Source: Serratia sp. M24T3 (GTDB lineage Bacteria > Pseudomonadota > Gammaproteobacteria > Enterobacterales > Enterobacteriaceae). From it: DNA of 64,000 bases. The stretch covers positions 1 through 64,000 of the forward strand of contig NZ_AJHJ01000018.1 in assembly GCF_000257645.1 (NCBI RefSeq), written 5' to 3'. The notes beneath the pieces were generated by a model, which saw only the letters and a list, made by a program, of their open reading frames with translations, was not told where the DNA came from and did not search any database. This document shows, one piece after another, positions 28,732-38,505 of the stretch (position 1 is the first letter of the stretch; each line of letters opens with the position of its first letter). Position numbers and translations under genes: made by a program.

Positions 28732-29712
28732 TTAAGCCGCCAGCTCGGAGTAATAGCTCAATACTTCACAGCCGACTCCCACTTCAGGGGTAGCGATTAC
28801 CTTGCGTTGAGCAATATCGATGATACTTACTGTCCCGTCTTTTTCATTAGCAATCAGCAGCCGTTTATTATCCGGGCTAAAGCAGCCATCCATCGGTTTA
28901 TTGCCCACGCTAAAGCAGGCAATTTCGTTAAGCTCCCCGTCGAATAAGGTAGCCACTGGTTCCTGATCGCCAATTGCAATTAAAAACTCACCTCCCTGGC
29001 TAAAGCGGACGATTTGCGCGCCTTTTTTATGTCCACGTAGAGGAATGTTTTTTATAATTTTATGTGTTTTGCTATTAATAACAATCAGCTCAGGTTTGTC
29101 AGCATTACTGGTTATTATTGACCTGCTATGAGGAGCTGCAGCAATACCATTAACAGCGCCCGGCATGGCAATATTATCAATTACTTTTCCTTTATTATCG
29201 GCTAATTCAACCACTGTTACGCTGGCATCCTCCTCATTATCGGTGAACAGTTTATCGCCCTGCGGGGTGATGCTCAGGCGATGAGTATTAGTAGAGGGAA
29301 CCTTAATTTCTCGGACTATTTTATCTGTCACCGGATCGATTACCACAATGGTGGCACTGTTTTCACAGCATAAATAAACCTTACCGTCGTTGCCTAATCG
29401 ACCGGTATGCGGGGATTCCAGTGGGCTAAGATCAATAAAGCCGCTAAGCTCGCGTTTGCTGAGATCTATCACGGCAATCTGATGCTGGGGATGCGGATTA
29501 TCGCCATGGATCCCGTCACCAAATATCGGAACATACGCTTTGTTATGCTGTGGAATAATAAGCAACTCGTGAGGATTAGGTGGGAAACCGGTTAAAGTCT
29601 TTTCGACCTTTAGCGTATCTGCGTTAAGGAATAAAACTTTACCACCTTGCTTATCGACGGCAATAATACCGTAATTTCTTTTATTAATTTCTGAATCATC
29701 TGAGTACAACAT
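28732..29712 (-). CDS. YncE-like beta-propeller protein
   Basis: A 326-aa protein made of repeated four-strand blades with phrases such as VLFLNADTLKVEKTL, IAVIDLSKREL, VVIDPVTDKIVREI, ELIVINSKTHKIIKNI and VSIIDIAQRKVIATPE. This is the YVTN/cytochrome D1-like propeller. Unlike E. coli YncE it has no signal peptide, so it should stay in the cytosol unless the start lies upstream. GGAG precedes the ATG. Function unknown. Confidence 0.8.
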   Translation of the reverse strand: MLYSDDSEINKRNYGIIAVDKQGGKVLFLNADTLKVEKTLTGFPPNPHELLIIPQHNKAYVPIFGDGIHGDNPHPQHQIAVIDLSKRELSGFIDLSPLESPHTGRLGNDGKVYLCCENSATIVVIDPVTDKIVREIKVPSTNTHRLSITPQGDKLFTDNEEDASVTVVELADNKGKVIDNIAMPGAVNGIAAAPHSRSIITSNADKPELIVINSKTHKIIKNIPLRGHKKGAQIVRFSQGGEFLIAIGDQEPVATLFDGELNEIACFSVGNKPMDGCFSPDNKRLLIANEKDGTVSIIDIAQRKVIATPEVGVGCEVLSYYSELAA

Positions 29713-29882
29713 ATCAACTCCGCGATATTTAAATAAGAGACGATAATGGCAGTTCTGTCTTCATACCATTGCTAAAAACCTATATTTTAAGGTTAGTCGC
29801 TTATTACCATTATTGCGAAGTTGGTCACAGTCTAAAGGCATTATTCAGAGCAATCCGTTGCCTTACCAGTAGCCTGTCAAAG

Positions 29883-31310
29883 TCATTTACCGGCTTGTTT
29901 ACCCGGGAAAAACAGAGTGAAGCGTGTGACTCTTTCATTGCTGGTGACCTGCCAATTTCCCTGATGCAGCCCCATGATACTGCGAACAATCGACAGCCCC
30001 AAGCCACTGGCATGCGCGGAAGTATTTCGCGAAACATCGGCTCGGTAAAAGCGATCAAACAGGCGATTAAGATGCTCGGGATCGATTGTCGGCCCGAGAT
30101 TCGTAACGTGGATCCTTGTTCCCGTTGGCTCCTGCTCAGCCAGTATCGCTATCTCGCTGCCTGAATCTGCATAGCGAACCGCATTAGCTAACAGATTAGC
30201 CAACGCGCGGCGCAGTAAATTAGCATCGGCCCAAACCTCACCTTCGGCCTTTACTGTCAGTCGAACATCTCGTTCATCGGCAGGACCTTCAAAATATTCA
30301 CTGACTCGCTCAAACTCTTCGCTTAACTTGAGCTGAGTACGCTCAATAGCGTGATCGGCATTTTCAGCGCGGGCTAGAAACAGCATATTGTCTGTCATTT
30401 TCGAGAGCCGCATCAGCTCTTCAAAATTTGACCCCAATAGTTTTTCATAGTATGGCGCAGTTCGCCGCTGGCTGAGTGCCACCTCGGTTTGCCCCAATAA
30501 GTTACCAATCGGCGTACGTAAGTCATGCGCCATATCGGCAGATACCTGGCTGAGTTGAGTAAAGCTAATCTCAAGCCGATCGAGCATCTGGTTAAAACTG
30601 TCGATCAGCGATAATAGTTCTCGAGGTGCCTGAGTGTTATCAATCCTGACTGATAGATTGCGAATGCCAATCGATGCAGTTTGTCCGGCCAACCTTTGTA
30701 GCGGGCTTAATCCACGACGAGCAATCCAGTAAGACATTAACGCAGTCAAAACTGCCGCCGCCGCCGCGAGCAATATAATCTGCTCGCGATAAACTTCAAG
30801 AATGCGCGTCCGCTCGGTCATTAAACGCCCACTAATAATCTCAAGCTGGTGCGGAGCATCAGAAGTTTGTGCTGAGGCGGCTACTGAAATAAACGGCGTA
30901 TCATCTCGTGACATACTGTGCTGAACCGCAGCCAGTGTCAGATCTTCATTGGCTGGAACTGGGGGAACATTGGGTATCGGCGAGTGCCCTGGATTGACCT
31001 CAATCAGCGGCGGCTGCCCGGGAAAACGCACCACTAACAGAGCTTCGTGATTGCCCAGCATATTGGCAAAAAGCTGAGGTTTATCATGGATAAGATTGAT
31101 GACATCTTCATCACGCAGCAGCGTGCGAATCTGCTGTACGCGAGTCAATAACGCGCCATCATCGCGAATACTAATCTGCTTTTCGAGTGTGTTGTAAAGC
31201 GTAAAACCGACCAGCGCGATGACGACAAAAGACAACAGCGCAAAAATCAGTGAAAGCCGAGTGGTGAGGGAAATTCTCCGCACATTGAGAGGGTACCAAC
31301 GAGGCCTCAT
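29883..31310 (-). CDS. Heavy-metal-type sensor histidine kinase, CusS-like
   Basis: A 475-aa inner-membrane kinase: membrane helix about 15-38, periplasmic sensor about 40-170, second helix about 172-195, HAMP, HisKA with the phospho-His in [13 protein letters not shown], and HATPase with [10 protein letters not shown] and SGLGLSIV. Layout fits CusS/PcoS. Its ATG overlaps the stop of the response-regulator gene. The sensor has few Met and no evident Met cluster, and no copper efflux genes are adjacent, so the signal may not be copper or silver. Confidence 0.88.
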   Translation of the reverse strand: MRPRWYPLNVRRISLTTRLSLIFALLSFVVIALVGFTLYNTLEKQISIRDDGALLTRVQQIRTLLRDEDVINLIHDKPQLFANMLGNHEALLVVRFPGQPPLIEVNPGHSPIPNVPPVPANEDLTLAAVQHSMSRDDTPFISVAASAQTSDAPHQLEIISGRLMTERTRILEVYREQIILLAAAAAVLTALMSYWIARRGLSPLQRLAGQTASIGIRNLSVRIDNTQAPRELLSLIDSFNQMLDRLEISFTQLSQVSADMAHDLRTPIGNLLGQTEVALSQRRTAPYYEKLLGSNFEELMRLSKMTDNMLFLARAENADHAIERTQLKLSEEFERVSEYFEGPADERDVRLTVKAEGEVWADANLLRRALANLLANAVRYADSGSEIAILAEQEPTGTRIHVTNLGPTIDPEHLNRLFDRFYRADVSRNTSAHASGLGLSIVRSIMGLHQGNWQVTSNERVTRFTLFFPGKQAGK

Positions 31311-31981
31311 GATTCATTTTCACAACGGTAACCCACGCCGTGTACAGTGTGGATTAGCTTGATTTCAAAGGGATCGTCAATTTTTTGCCGCAGTCGACGC
31401 ACGGCGACATCCACTACGTTGGTATCACTATCAAAATTCATATCCCAGACCCTTGAGGCAATTACCGATCGTGACAATACCTGCCCTTCATGCAACATAA
31501 AAAGATGTAGAAGGTTAAATTCTTTATTGGTAAGAGTAATACGATTCCCATCGCGAATAACTCGGCGCTTGGGAATATCAATCTGCAAATCGGCTAGCTC
31601 CAGCAGCTCTTCTTGTTTGATCTGAACGCCACGACGCAGAGCAACGCGAATACGCGCAAGAAGCTCGGCGAAAGAAAAAGGTTTGACCAGATAATCATCG
31701 GCACCGAGATCCAGCCCTTTGAGTTTATCTTCCAGAGTGCCGCGCGCGGTCAGAAAAAGCACCGGCGTTTTGACCTGTTTATCCAGCCTTTTCATGACCT
31801 CCCAGCCATCCATTTCCGGCATCATCACATCAAGAAGGATTAAGTCGTAAAGAAATTCCTGCGCCAGATGCAGCCCGTCAAGACCATTGGCCGCCACATC
31901 TACTACATATCCCGCCTCGGTCAGGCCATTGCGCATATATTCGCCGGCTTTAGGCTCATCTTCAATAACCAGAATTCTCAT
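31307..31981 (-). CDS. OmpR-family response regulator, CusR-like
   Basis: About 224 aa from the ATG at 31981 ([16 protein letters not shown]), with AGGAGA before it. The receiver carries the phospho-acceptor Asp in [14 protein letters not shown]; the C-terminal winged helix has [17 protein letters not shown] and [19 protein letters not shown], the CusR/CopR signature. Coupled to the kinase. The alpha/beta hydrolase gene lies 69 bp upstream and may be part of its regulon or operon. Confidence 0.9.
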   Translation of the reverse strand: MRILVIEDEPKAGEYMRNGLTEAGYVVDVAANGLDGLHLAQEFLYDLILLDVMMPEMDGWEVMKRLDKQVKTPVLFLTARGTLEDKLKGLDLGADDYLVKPFSFAELLARIRVALRRGVQIKQEELLELADLQIDIPKRRVIRDGNRITLTNKEFNLLHLFMLHEGQVLSRSVIASRVWDMNFDSDTNVVDVAVRRLRQKIDDPFEIKLIHTVHGVGYRCENES

Positions 31982-32050
31982 GTGATCTCCTACGAGCCGA
32001 TAACAGCGGGCGCAAACGTTGCGCCCAGCCCCCAATCATCATCAACAATA

Positions 32051-32821
32051 TTATTTCAGCGCGTGTTGCGCAGCCTGCTCGATCAACGCAGCAACCTCTT
32101 TCGGATGTGATTCATATACTGAATGGCTTGCACCAGGAATTTCCACCTTATGGCTGTGAGCGCGGGCAGCATACATACGCTCCAGATTCGGGTTAATAAT
32201 TTTGTCGGACTCAGCCACCATATACCAACTCGGTTTTACCTTCCACGCCGGGTCTGGAATATTGGCAGTAAACACGCTGGCATTAGTTGGCATCTGCGCA
32301 TGTGCTTCAAATTCTGCCTCTTTTAACGGCAGATCGGCGGCGAAATCAGCCGGGAAATTTTCTGGCTTGATGGTTAAATATCCATCGGGGGATTTAACAA
32401 AAGGCCGCGCGGTATTGGGAAATTTTTTGCCATTGCTGGCTTCTGTTTCACCGGCATCCAGAGCATGCGCAGCAATATAAACCAGCCCTGCAACGTGAGA
32501 ATCATTACCGGCTTCAGTAATTATCGCGCCGCCGTAGCTGTGTCCAACCAGGATAGCCGGGCCATTTTGCTCATCAAGAATTCGTTTGGTCGCGGTAACA
32601 TCGTCAGGAAATGAAGTCAGCGGCTCTTGCACCAGAGTGACGTTATAACCGTCTTTGGTCAAAATATCGTATACCGGACGCCAGCCTGAACCGCCAACAA
32701 ACGCGCCATGCACCAGGACAATATTTTTAACCGGTGCTGCCAGTACGGGAGCCGCTGCGCCAGCCAATAAAAGCGCAGTAATAGAAGAGGTAATCAGACG
32801 TTTTTTAAATGAAGTTTTCAT
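32051..32821 (-). CDS. Secreted alpha/beta hydrolase
   Basis: 256 aa with a signal peptide (MKTSFKKRLITSSITALLLA, cleavage after VLA near 28). The catalytic set is visible: nucleophile Ser in VGHSYGGA, Asp in AESDKIINP and His in GASHSVYESH, with the oxyanion-side HGAFVGG. It resembles periplasmic esterase-like proteins of the RsbQ/EstC group. An inverted repeat GGGCGCAA/TTGCGCCC (32008-32026) lies between it and the response-regulator gene. Confidence 0.82.
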   Translation of the reverse strand: MKTSFKKRLITSSITALLLAGAAAPVLAAPVKNIVLVHGAFVGGSGWRPVYDILTKDGYNVTLVQEPLTSFPDDVTATKRILDEQNGPAILVGHSYGGAIITEAGNDSHVAGLVYIAAHALDAGETEASNGKKFPNTARPFVKSPDGYLTIKPENFPADFAADLPLKEAEFEAHAQMPTNASVFTANIPDPAWKVKPSWYMVAESDKIINPNLERMYAARAHSHKVEIPGASHSVYESHPKEVAALIEQAAQHALK

Positions 32822-33094
32822 GATTTTTCCTTAATGACAGTTGATGTTTAGGTTGCTGCTGCACCATGGGGGCCAGTGTATGGACCTGGCTCCCACACCA
32901 ACATGACTCAATCATTACAAAAAAATGACGACTATTGCGGGTGGATCAAAATTAACAATTTGCACTCCTCTGTTACTGTCCTCTACAAGTCTGCTGTTAA
33001 AATCCGTGTTACGCTTTAAGGCTTTTTTAGCAATTAACGCTTTTCGCAGAGGAATACTTTGCTGCCTTGGTTACTTTTCCTGGAGATCTAAAGT

Positions 33095-34138
33095 TTGATT
33101 AATATTCCACCAGGAACCCGACACAATATCCTGTTAGCCCTTTGTTGTTTACCGGCAATTATGCTGATTCTCGCCCTGGGTTTTTATTTTAATAGGCAGC
33201 CGCAGGCTACGCTGATGGCCAGCGGCGCACTTTCTTTATCCTTTGGTGCCAACAAAACCTGGAAAGGATCGACCTTCGTGGTACTGATGGCCACCGCTTT
33301 CGGCCTCAGTATTGCCGCGATATTAGGTAGTCTGGCAGGCAATTCTCATATGTTATATATGGCTGGTGCGGTGCTGTTGACGGGGTTTTACATAGTAATT
33401 TCGGATATCAACAGCAGCGTTGGATGGATTTTTTTACAGTCCAGTATCGCTTTTCTGGTAGCAGGATTTTTCCCCGGTTCGTTGCAACAGGCAGCAGATC
33501 GCGCAGCCTTGATGGGAATAGGCAGTGTATTGCAGATTTTCTCTCTAGGACTGTTCTTTCAGGGGCTACGATTTAACCGACATGAACTGAGCAGCTTCAA
33601 GTCTCTTCGTTTTCCCAAACAGTTGAGCCTGTTGAACCAGCATCGTATTCATCTTAAATGGTCAATTACGTTTGGCGTTATTGCCATGGGCCTGACAATT
33701 TTTATCGATCGCACCATAAGTATTCAGCATAGCTATTGGGCTGAAATGACACTCCTGATTTGCCTGCGTAATGATTACCATGAATCCCTACTCAGAGTTC
33801 CAGCGAGAATTATGGGCACATTCATTGGCGGATTAGCGGCTGGGGCATTAAGTACTTATTGGCAGCAGCCAATAATTATCGTAGTAGCCTTTCTTGCCTC
33901 GGCTCTCATCGCCATCAGCATGTCTTATTCCCTGACGCCAAAAGTCTACGCTATTTTCACATTTTTCATTACGATGATGATTATATTCATGCTTTCAAGC
34001 ATTAGTATCGCGCAAGGCAATATCGCGGAACAAAGAATGGAGGCAACGTTATTAGGCGGGATAATGGCATTGGCTTCTGTGGTGCTTACCAAGCTGGTGA
34101 CTTATCAGCATATTAATCAGGCAAGGCAAAACACTTAA
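33095..34138 (+). CDS. FUSC-like inner-membrane protein
   Basis: A 347-aa protein with about ten predicted membrane segments in two blocks (about 10-160 and 190-335), like the membrane half of aromatic-acid exporter/FUSC proteins but without the large cytosolic part. Translation begins with TTG at 33095; GGAG lies 9 bp upstream and no ATG fits better. It is divergent from the hydrolase gene. Function unknown. Confidence 0.7.
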   Translation: MINIPPGTRHNILLALCCLPAIMLILALGFYFNRQPQATLMASGALSLSFGANKTWKGSTFVVLMATAFGLSIAAILGSLAGNSHMLYMAGAVLLTGFYIVISDINSSVGWIFLQSSIAFLVAGFFPGSLQQAADRAALMGIGSVLQIFSLGLFFQGLRFNRHELSSFKSLRFPKQLSLLNQHRIHLKWSITFGVIAMGLTIFIDRTISIQHSYWAEMTLLICLRNDYHESLLRVPARIMGTFIGGLAAGALSTYWQQPIIIVVAFLASALIAISMSYSLTPKVYAIFTFFITMMIIFMLSSISIAQGNIAEQRMEATLLGGIMALASVVLTKLVTYQHINQARQNT

Positions 34139-34161
34139 ATCATCTTTTTCCAAAATGCAAA

Positions 34162-34180
34162 AACCCGCCATTGGCGGGTT
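34162..34180. terminator. Bidirectional terminator
   Basis: AACCCGCC (34162-34169)/GGCGGGTT (34173-34180) between the FUSC-like and the convergent cold-shock gene. Confidence 0.8.
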
Positions 34181-34254
34181 CTTTAGCTTGGGCTTACTTA
34201 ACTGCTCGGGCTATGCCGTCATCGCTACTGTAAGTATGCCGCGCTGTTCACTTA

Positions 34255-34467
34255 TTACAGTGCAACAACGTTTACTGCTGATGGGCCTTTAGCGCCGTTC
34301 TCGATAGAGAACTCAACTTTTTGACCTTCATCAAGAGTTTTGAAATCGCTGCTCTGGATTGCAGAGAAGTGAACGAACACATCTTTGCTGCCGTCTGCAG
34401 GAGAAATAAAACCAAAACCTTTACCAGCGTCAAACCACTTCACCAAACCAGTCATTTTAGTAGACAT
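34255..34467 (-). CDS. Cold-shock protein, CspA family
   Basis: 70 aa, single cold-shock domain. RNP1 (KGFGFISP) and RNP2 (DVFVHFSAI) are present; the start [13 protein letters not shown] is standard. Binds single-stranded RNA/DNA. Closest to the CspE/CspC/CspA group; the exact paralog is not decided. AAGGAAATTATT precedes the ATG and the gene has a long upstream stretch suited to a structured 5' UTR. Confidence 0.92.
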   Translation of the reverse strand: MSTKMTGLVKWFDAGKGFGFISPADGSKDVFVHFSAIQSSDFKTLDEGQKVEFSIENGAKGPSAVNVVAL

Positions 34468-34816
34468 AATAATTTCCTTTCAATATTTAGCCGCCATAGG
34501 GGCGAGGGAGGTCTGTTTTTTTAGTTGTGATACTTATGGGGCACTAAAGAAGGAAATTCGCGGTGAAGAGATATCTAGTGAGGATAACGCTAATACAGTG
34601 AACTACTTTACTAAAATTGCTTTCATAAGGTCTGTACTACAAACCGAGGAGTGCATTAACGCACGTAGGAAAAACTTACGCAAGCATTATTTTATTTAAC
34701 ATACTTGCGTAGTCTTGTTAAAAAATATGAAAGCTTCTTTTGCCGAGTTTGATCTACATCACGACATAATGTCCAAATTAACGCCACTATTTGTCAAACA
34801 AATGGAGGGGTCAAAA
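34468..34816. other. Intergenic, cold-shock gene leader
   Basis: Likely 5' untranslated region and promoter of the cold-shock gene, plus the promoter of the small plus-strand ORF. No further gene supported. Confidence 0.4.
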
Positions 34817-34927
34817 ATGAACATCGCACACATTAAAACGCAAAGCAGAGTCACCATTCAAGACGTTGAAGTGATGGTCGCCATGCTGGCAATCGTTGCC
34901 ATCATCGTTTGGGAATTGATGTTCTGA
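34817..34927 (+). CDS. Small single-pass membrane protein
   Basis: 36 aa, MNIAHIKTQSRVTIQ..., ending in a hydrophobic helix (MVAMLAIVAIIVWELMF). GGAGGGG lies 7 bp before the ATG. The frame is open further upstream but the ribosome site decides this start. Function unknown. Confidence 0.55.
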   Translation: MNIAHIKTQSRVTIQDVEVMVAMLAIVAIIVWELMF

Positions 34928-34948
34928 TCCTAAACGGTGCTCCTGAGG

Positions 34949-34965
34949 GTGGTTTTAAAAACCAC
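34949..34965. terminator. Bidirectional short terminator
   Basis: GTGGTTTT/AAAACCAC stem just after the small plus-strand ORF and overlapping the end of the convergent small ORF. Confidence 0.5.
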
Positions 34966-35047
34966 TCGATTCCAGTACAAACGGCAGGTCAATCACTAGG
35001 TTGGCCAGCAGTACCGCGAGGCTGGAATAAATAACCAATTTCAGCAT
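34955..35047 (-). CDS. Possible 30-aa membrane peptide
   Basis: MLKLVIYSSLAVLLANLVID..., mostly hydrophobic. GAGG precedes the ATG at 35047. The frame is open to 35263, but that longer version is compositionally poor. Its end overlaps the terminator hairpin of the convergent small membrane ORF. Weak support. Confidence 0.3.
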   Translation of the reverse strand: MLKLVIYSSLAVLLANLVIDLPFVLESSGF

Positions 35048-35310
35048 ACGAACCTCAGAACAAAGATAAGGGAGCAGTCGCCCTCCTGTAACCTGGTTTT
35101 TTGCTACCTGCGCTATTAACAGTAAGTCCATATTTGTGATTAATGCCAGACTTACCGCACTAAAACATGCAAAAAAACCTTTAAAATCAAAACAATGAAA
35201 GCAAGCCAAAAGAAATCCGTCTCGCATAAAATAGAGGGGAATCTTAGGACGCTTCAGCCTCAAATTTTGCAGCTACCAACATTGGCGCTAGTAATAACAA
35301 AAAGCTTAAG

Positions 35311-35326
35311 TGTGATCAATATCACG
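35311..35326. promoter_or_regulatory. CRP-type site
   Basis: TGTGA-TCAATA-TCACG, one base from the ideal TGTGAN6TCACA. It lies 172 bp before the GTG-started gene on the plus strand and about 264 bp before the small minus-strand ORF. Confidence 0.5.
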
Positions 35327-35498
35327 TTTAATAAATGAGCACTTTTTAGCTGTTTGTTAAGCCCAAATTCAACTTCCGAGCACTCCTGTTGTTCCTCCCC
35401 CTCTCCTGATGCACAATGCCTGCGAGAACGTTAAAAGATTTTCCATTTATTTGTCATTATGCAATGGCTATCAAGACCATGCCTATCAAGGAGCCTCA

Positions 35499-35699
35499 GT
35501 GACCAAACTAAACCAGCAGCAGTGCATTATCCTCACCGGTTTTACCGGCATCCTGCATGGCGAATTTGAATGGTTTCATACCGATTTGGAAACCCGACTG
35601 GGTCGCGAAGTACAAACTTCTGAATTGGGCTATCCCGAATTTATGGAGCAGTGCAAGGCACTTTATGAAGAAGACTTCAACGCCCTGATGCCTGACTAA
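35499..35699 (+). CDS. Small conserved protein, probably DUF7736-like
   Basis: 66 aa if translation begins at GTG 35499, which has AAGGAG 6 bp upstream; the frame is open back to 35409 without a better start. Sequence VTKLNQQQCIILTGFTGILH with later RLGREVQTSELG resembles a small family found in phages and enterobacteria. Cytosolic; function unknown. Confidence 0.65.
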   Translation: MTKLNQQQCIILTGFTGILHGEFEWFHTDLETRLGREVQTSELGYPEFMEQCKALYEEDFNALMPD

Positions 35700-36035
35700 A
35701 TTTTTGCAAGCTTGCTGGCCAGCTGCCCCAGCTGGTCGCAATCTCACCCTTAAATTTTCTTTTTATTCCTGATAATTATTTAAAAATTAATTAACTTCTT
35801 GTCGATATTAAACATTTACCAACGACTAGGACGAGTACGGAAATCCTTCATAACGGGTAAATATCGTTGTAAACCATTCTGCTTTGCTATTTAATACTTC
35901 TAGTTTCACAATCGAAGGTTATCTTAAAACCCTTATTTAAATGATATTAAGAGGGGTCACTCATCTTATACCTTCGTTTATTTTATTTTTAGTTTTTTGT
36001 TTATTAAAACTTAATCTAACCATTCGGATAATCAC
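35700..36035. other. Intergenic, AT-rich
   Basis: No gene; probably the promoter region of the regulatory genes that follow. Confidence 0.4.
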
Positions 36036-36497
36036 GTGAACACAAAATATCAAGTTCCTTCTATTTTATTAAATGAGCCCTTTGCAGACTTTTCGGAGAT
36101 CGAATGTAAAGGAAATAAAATGACCATCAACAGTCAGTGTTTTGAAATCACGGAAAAACACAAACGATTAGTTATTTGCCTGCTTAAAGGTATTACTCAA
36201 AAAAATGATATAATAAATATCGTCTGGTATGAACAGGCAGGTATGGTCAGCGATAATAACTATCACCAGCTGATTCATAAGTTTCGTAATTTATTAGTGG
36301 AAAATAACCTTCCCAAAGCGATGCTGCGAACCATACCAAGGCATGGTGCAATGCTTGACCTCTCGTTATTACCGAAAATAGAAGAAACTGTCCAGCCAAT
36401 AACGATCAGCCAGGCCAAGAAAACTTTCACTCTTGCAGCGCTAGGCGCTTGTTTTACTGCAGCTCTTTCTATGGTGACTAAATCACTTTACCGTTAA
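36036..36497 (+). CDS. ToxR/CadC-like winged-helix protein with C-terminal membrane helix
   Basis: 153 aa. Residues about 10-108 fit the OmpR/ToxR-type winged helix (FEITEKHKRLVICLLKG, DIINIVWYEQAG, NYHQLIHKFRNLLVENN, then a wing with TIPRHGAMLDL). A single hydrophobic segment at about 131-147 follows, with almost nothing beyond it. So it resembles a membrane-tethered regulator without a periplasmic sensor. It lies 86 bp upstream of the MASE1/EvgAS-like genes and is probably part of that system. Confidence 0.75.
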   Translation: MNTKYQVPSILLNEPFADFSEIECKGNKMTINSQCFEITEKHKRLVICLLKGITQKNDIINIVWYEQAGMVSDNNYHQLIHKFRNLLVENNLPKAMLRTIPRHGAMLDLSLLPKIEETVQPITISQAKKTFTLAALGACFTAALSMVTKSLYR

Positions 36498-36583
36498 TTT
36501 ATTAGATTGAGTCATTCTATCCATGAAGACTGTATACTTAAGATCTCGTGAGCCTGCGCTCACGTTACCCAAGAGATAGTCTA

Positions 36584-37873
36584 ATGATTAAATGGACTTT
36601 TCCACTGAAATGGTTGCTGTTTTGTGTTTGCTATTTTTCTCTGGCTTTTCTTTGTCTTGAAACAAGAGACAATGGAAGTCTTTCATCTGCCATTTGGCTT
36701 CCTGCAGGGCTAACGCTAGGCGTACTGTGTTCCGCTCCAATATCTCGTTGGCCGCTATGGCTGGTCAGCACTGGGATACTGCACATTTTAGTCAGTATTC
36801 TGCATCAACGTCCGATGAATATTTCCCTAGTCTTTGCACTAAATGATCTTATTATTCTGTGTTTAAGTGCGCATATCTGGAAAATAATTCTTAAAGACAG
36901 CGGCGTGACGAGTAGATTAAATCTGACAGCAATATTTATTGCCATCGTTCTGATTGCCAGTATGTTCGGAGGTATCTCCACCTTTTATTCATTACGCATA
37001 CTTGGCTATCCAACCCTATTTTCTCATTTCATTATCTGGAGCATTTCAAATGCAACAGGATGCCTGGCATTTGCACCATTTTTTGCTATAAAATCATTGA
37101 GCTCTTCCTTTAGTCCAGATTCAAATCCTAAAAGCAGCCTGCTCCTGTTAATAGTAATCCCAGCGCTTACTCTGGTACTATTTTCACCGAGAATGGAAGA
37201 CCTTCAGAATGCTACATTGGTTGAACCAATGATCTATTTCCTTTTTGGCTTTACTTTGCTTTCTTCTTTGTTTATTTCCACATCAAAGCTTTCGCTCCTA
37301 TTTATATCTCTTGCCTTTATCATCAGCCTAACTAAAATTTATAATCAAGGAATCTTTGCGGCTGACGATTATACCGGTAATAGCGGGATCACCGCTTCAC
37401 AACTCTATCTTTTAGCAATATTTATTTTCTCTACGCTGATACGCGCCGGGACAAACGATATTCATCTTTCGAGAGCACAGAGCGACCAGTTAATGCTGCT
37501 GAGCCATTGTGTGTCTTCTCATCAACGACGCTATTCTTTTCGTGTAAACATTACCCAGCAAAAATGGGTGTGGACAGAACTCATAGACAGTATTAATAAT
37601 TTTCCGATTAACAATCTGACTACACCGTCGCAAATGTTAGGCAGGATGCATCCTGAAGACCGGGATATCCTCCTGCCCTGGTTTAATGGAATAAACAAAA
37701 CCGGAGCGACTCCGTTCTCGCGCTCCGTTCGTCTCATATTGGATGGCACTGCTTTCAGTCAGGCTTACATTGCAATGCTCAGTGACCAGCACAGTAATGC
37801 TAATAAGATGTTGAATGGCATATTAATTGCCCCAGAGCACATCCCTTCTTCGCCTACAGGGCACATAATATGA
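36584..37873 (+). CDS. MASE1 membrane sensor with C-terminal PAS-like domain
   Basis: About 429 aa from ATG 36584; an in-frame codon at 36548 is less likely. Residues 1-300 form an eight-segment MASE1-type membrane sensor (SAIWLPAGLTLGVL, then FSHFIIWSISNATGCLAFAP). The cytosolic tail carries a PAS_3-like stretch ending LGRMHPEDRDILLPWF. No kinase, GGDEF or EAL domain follows, which is unusual for MASE1 proteins. Its stop overlaps the next start by 4 bp (ATGA). Confidence 0.78.
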   Translation: MIKWTFPLKWLLFCVCYFSLAFLCLETRDNGSLSSAIWLPAGLTLGVLCSAPISRWPLWLVSTGILHILVSILHQRPMNISLVFALNDLIILCLSAHIWKIILKDSGVTSRLNLTAIFIAIVLIASMFGGISTFYSLRILGYPTLFSHFIIWSISNATGCLAFAPFFAIKSLSSSFSPDSNPKSSLLLLIVIPALTLVLFSPRMEDLQNATLVEPMIYFLFGFTLLSSLFISTSKLSLLFISLAFIISLTKIYNQGIFAADDYTGNSGITASQLYLLAIFIFSTLIRAGTNDIHLSRAQSDQLMLLSHCVSSHQRRYSFRVNITQQKWVWTELIDSINNFPINNLTTPSQMLGRMHPEDRDILLPWFNGINKTGATPFSRSVRLILDGTAFSQAYIAMLSDQHSNANKMLNGILIAPEHIPSSPTGHII

Positions 37874-38505
37874 AAACAGTCCTGATTGCCGACGATCATC
37901 CAGTCTATTTACTTGGGCTAAAAACGTTGCTGGAAACACAATTTGCCAATGATTATCGTATTATTGGTACCGCAAGCAATGTCGATGAGCTGCTGGCATC
38001 ACTTAAAAGTTCTCAACCCGACCTGTTATTAACTGATTTCACCATGCCGGGTACGCAGCATACGGACGGCCTGCATCTCATCCAGTTCCTACGCCGTAAT
38101 TACCCTAATTTGCCGATTATTGTGATCAGCGTTTTATCAAATCAGGCAATTGCCAACGTTATGCTTAAATCAGGAGTCATCGCGGTAATCAATAAGCAAA
38201 GCCTTAGTACCGAGCTTCATCTCTGTCTTAAATCTTTATTGCAAGGCATGGATCTGGCACGAAATAGCAAAGCTCAGCTGGCAAAAACATTGGCTGCCAC
38301 AGGTTATTCGCAAAAATGGCAATTGAGTCCTAAAGAGACTGAGGTCATGCGTTTAATGAAACAGGGCCAAACTGTGAACCAGATTGCGCAGATGTTGCAC
38401 CGCTCCAAGCAAACCATCAGCGGGCAGAAAAAGAGCGCAATGAATAAATTAGGATTAACTACCGATGCGGACCTGTTCGAATATCTTCTAAAGATCGACC
38501 TATGA
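37870..38505 (+). CDS. NarL/EvgA-type response regulator
   Basis: 211 aa. Receiver with phospho-acceptor D56 (LLLTDFTMPG), and a C-terminal LuxR-type HTH at about 150-205 (LSPKETEVMRLMKQGQTVNQIAQMLHRSKQTIS). Resembles EvgA/BvgA/RcsB regulators. Overlaps both the MASE1 gene and the hybrid-kinase gene by 4 bp, indicating tight coupling. Confidence 0.9.
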   Translation: MKTVLIADDHPVYLLGLKTLLETQFANDYRIIGTASNVDELLASLKSSQPDLLLTDFTMPGTQHTDGLHLIQFLRRNYPNLPIIVISVLSNQAIANVMLKSGVIAVINKQSLSTELHLCLKSLLQGMDLARNSKAQLAKTLAATGYSQKWQLSPKETEVMRLMKQGQTVNQIAQMLHRSKQTISGQKKSAMNKLGLTTDADLFEYLLKIDL

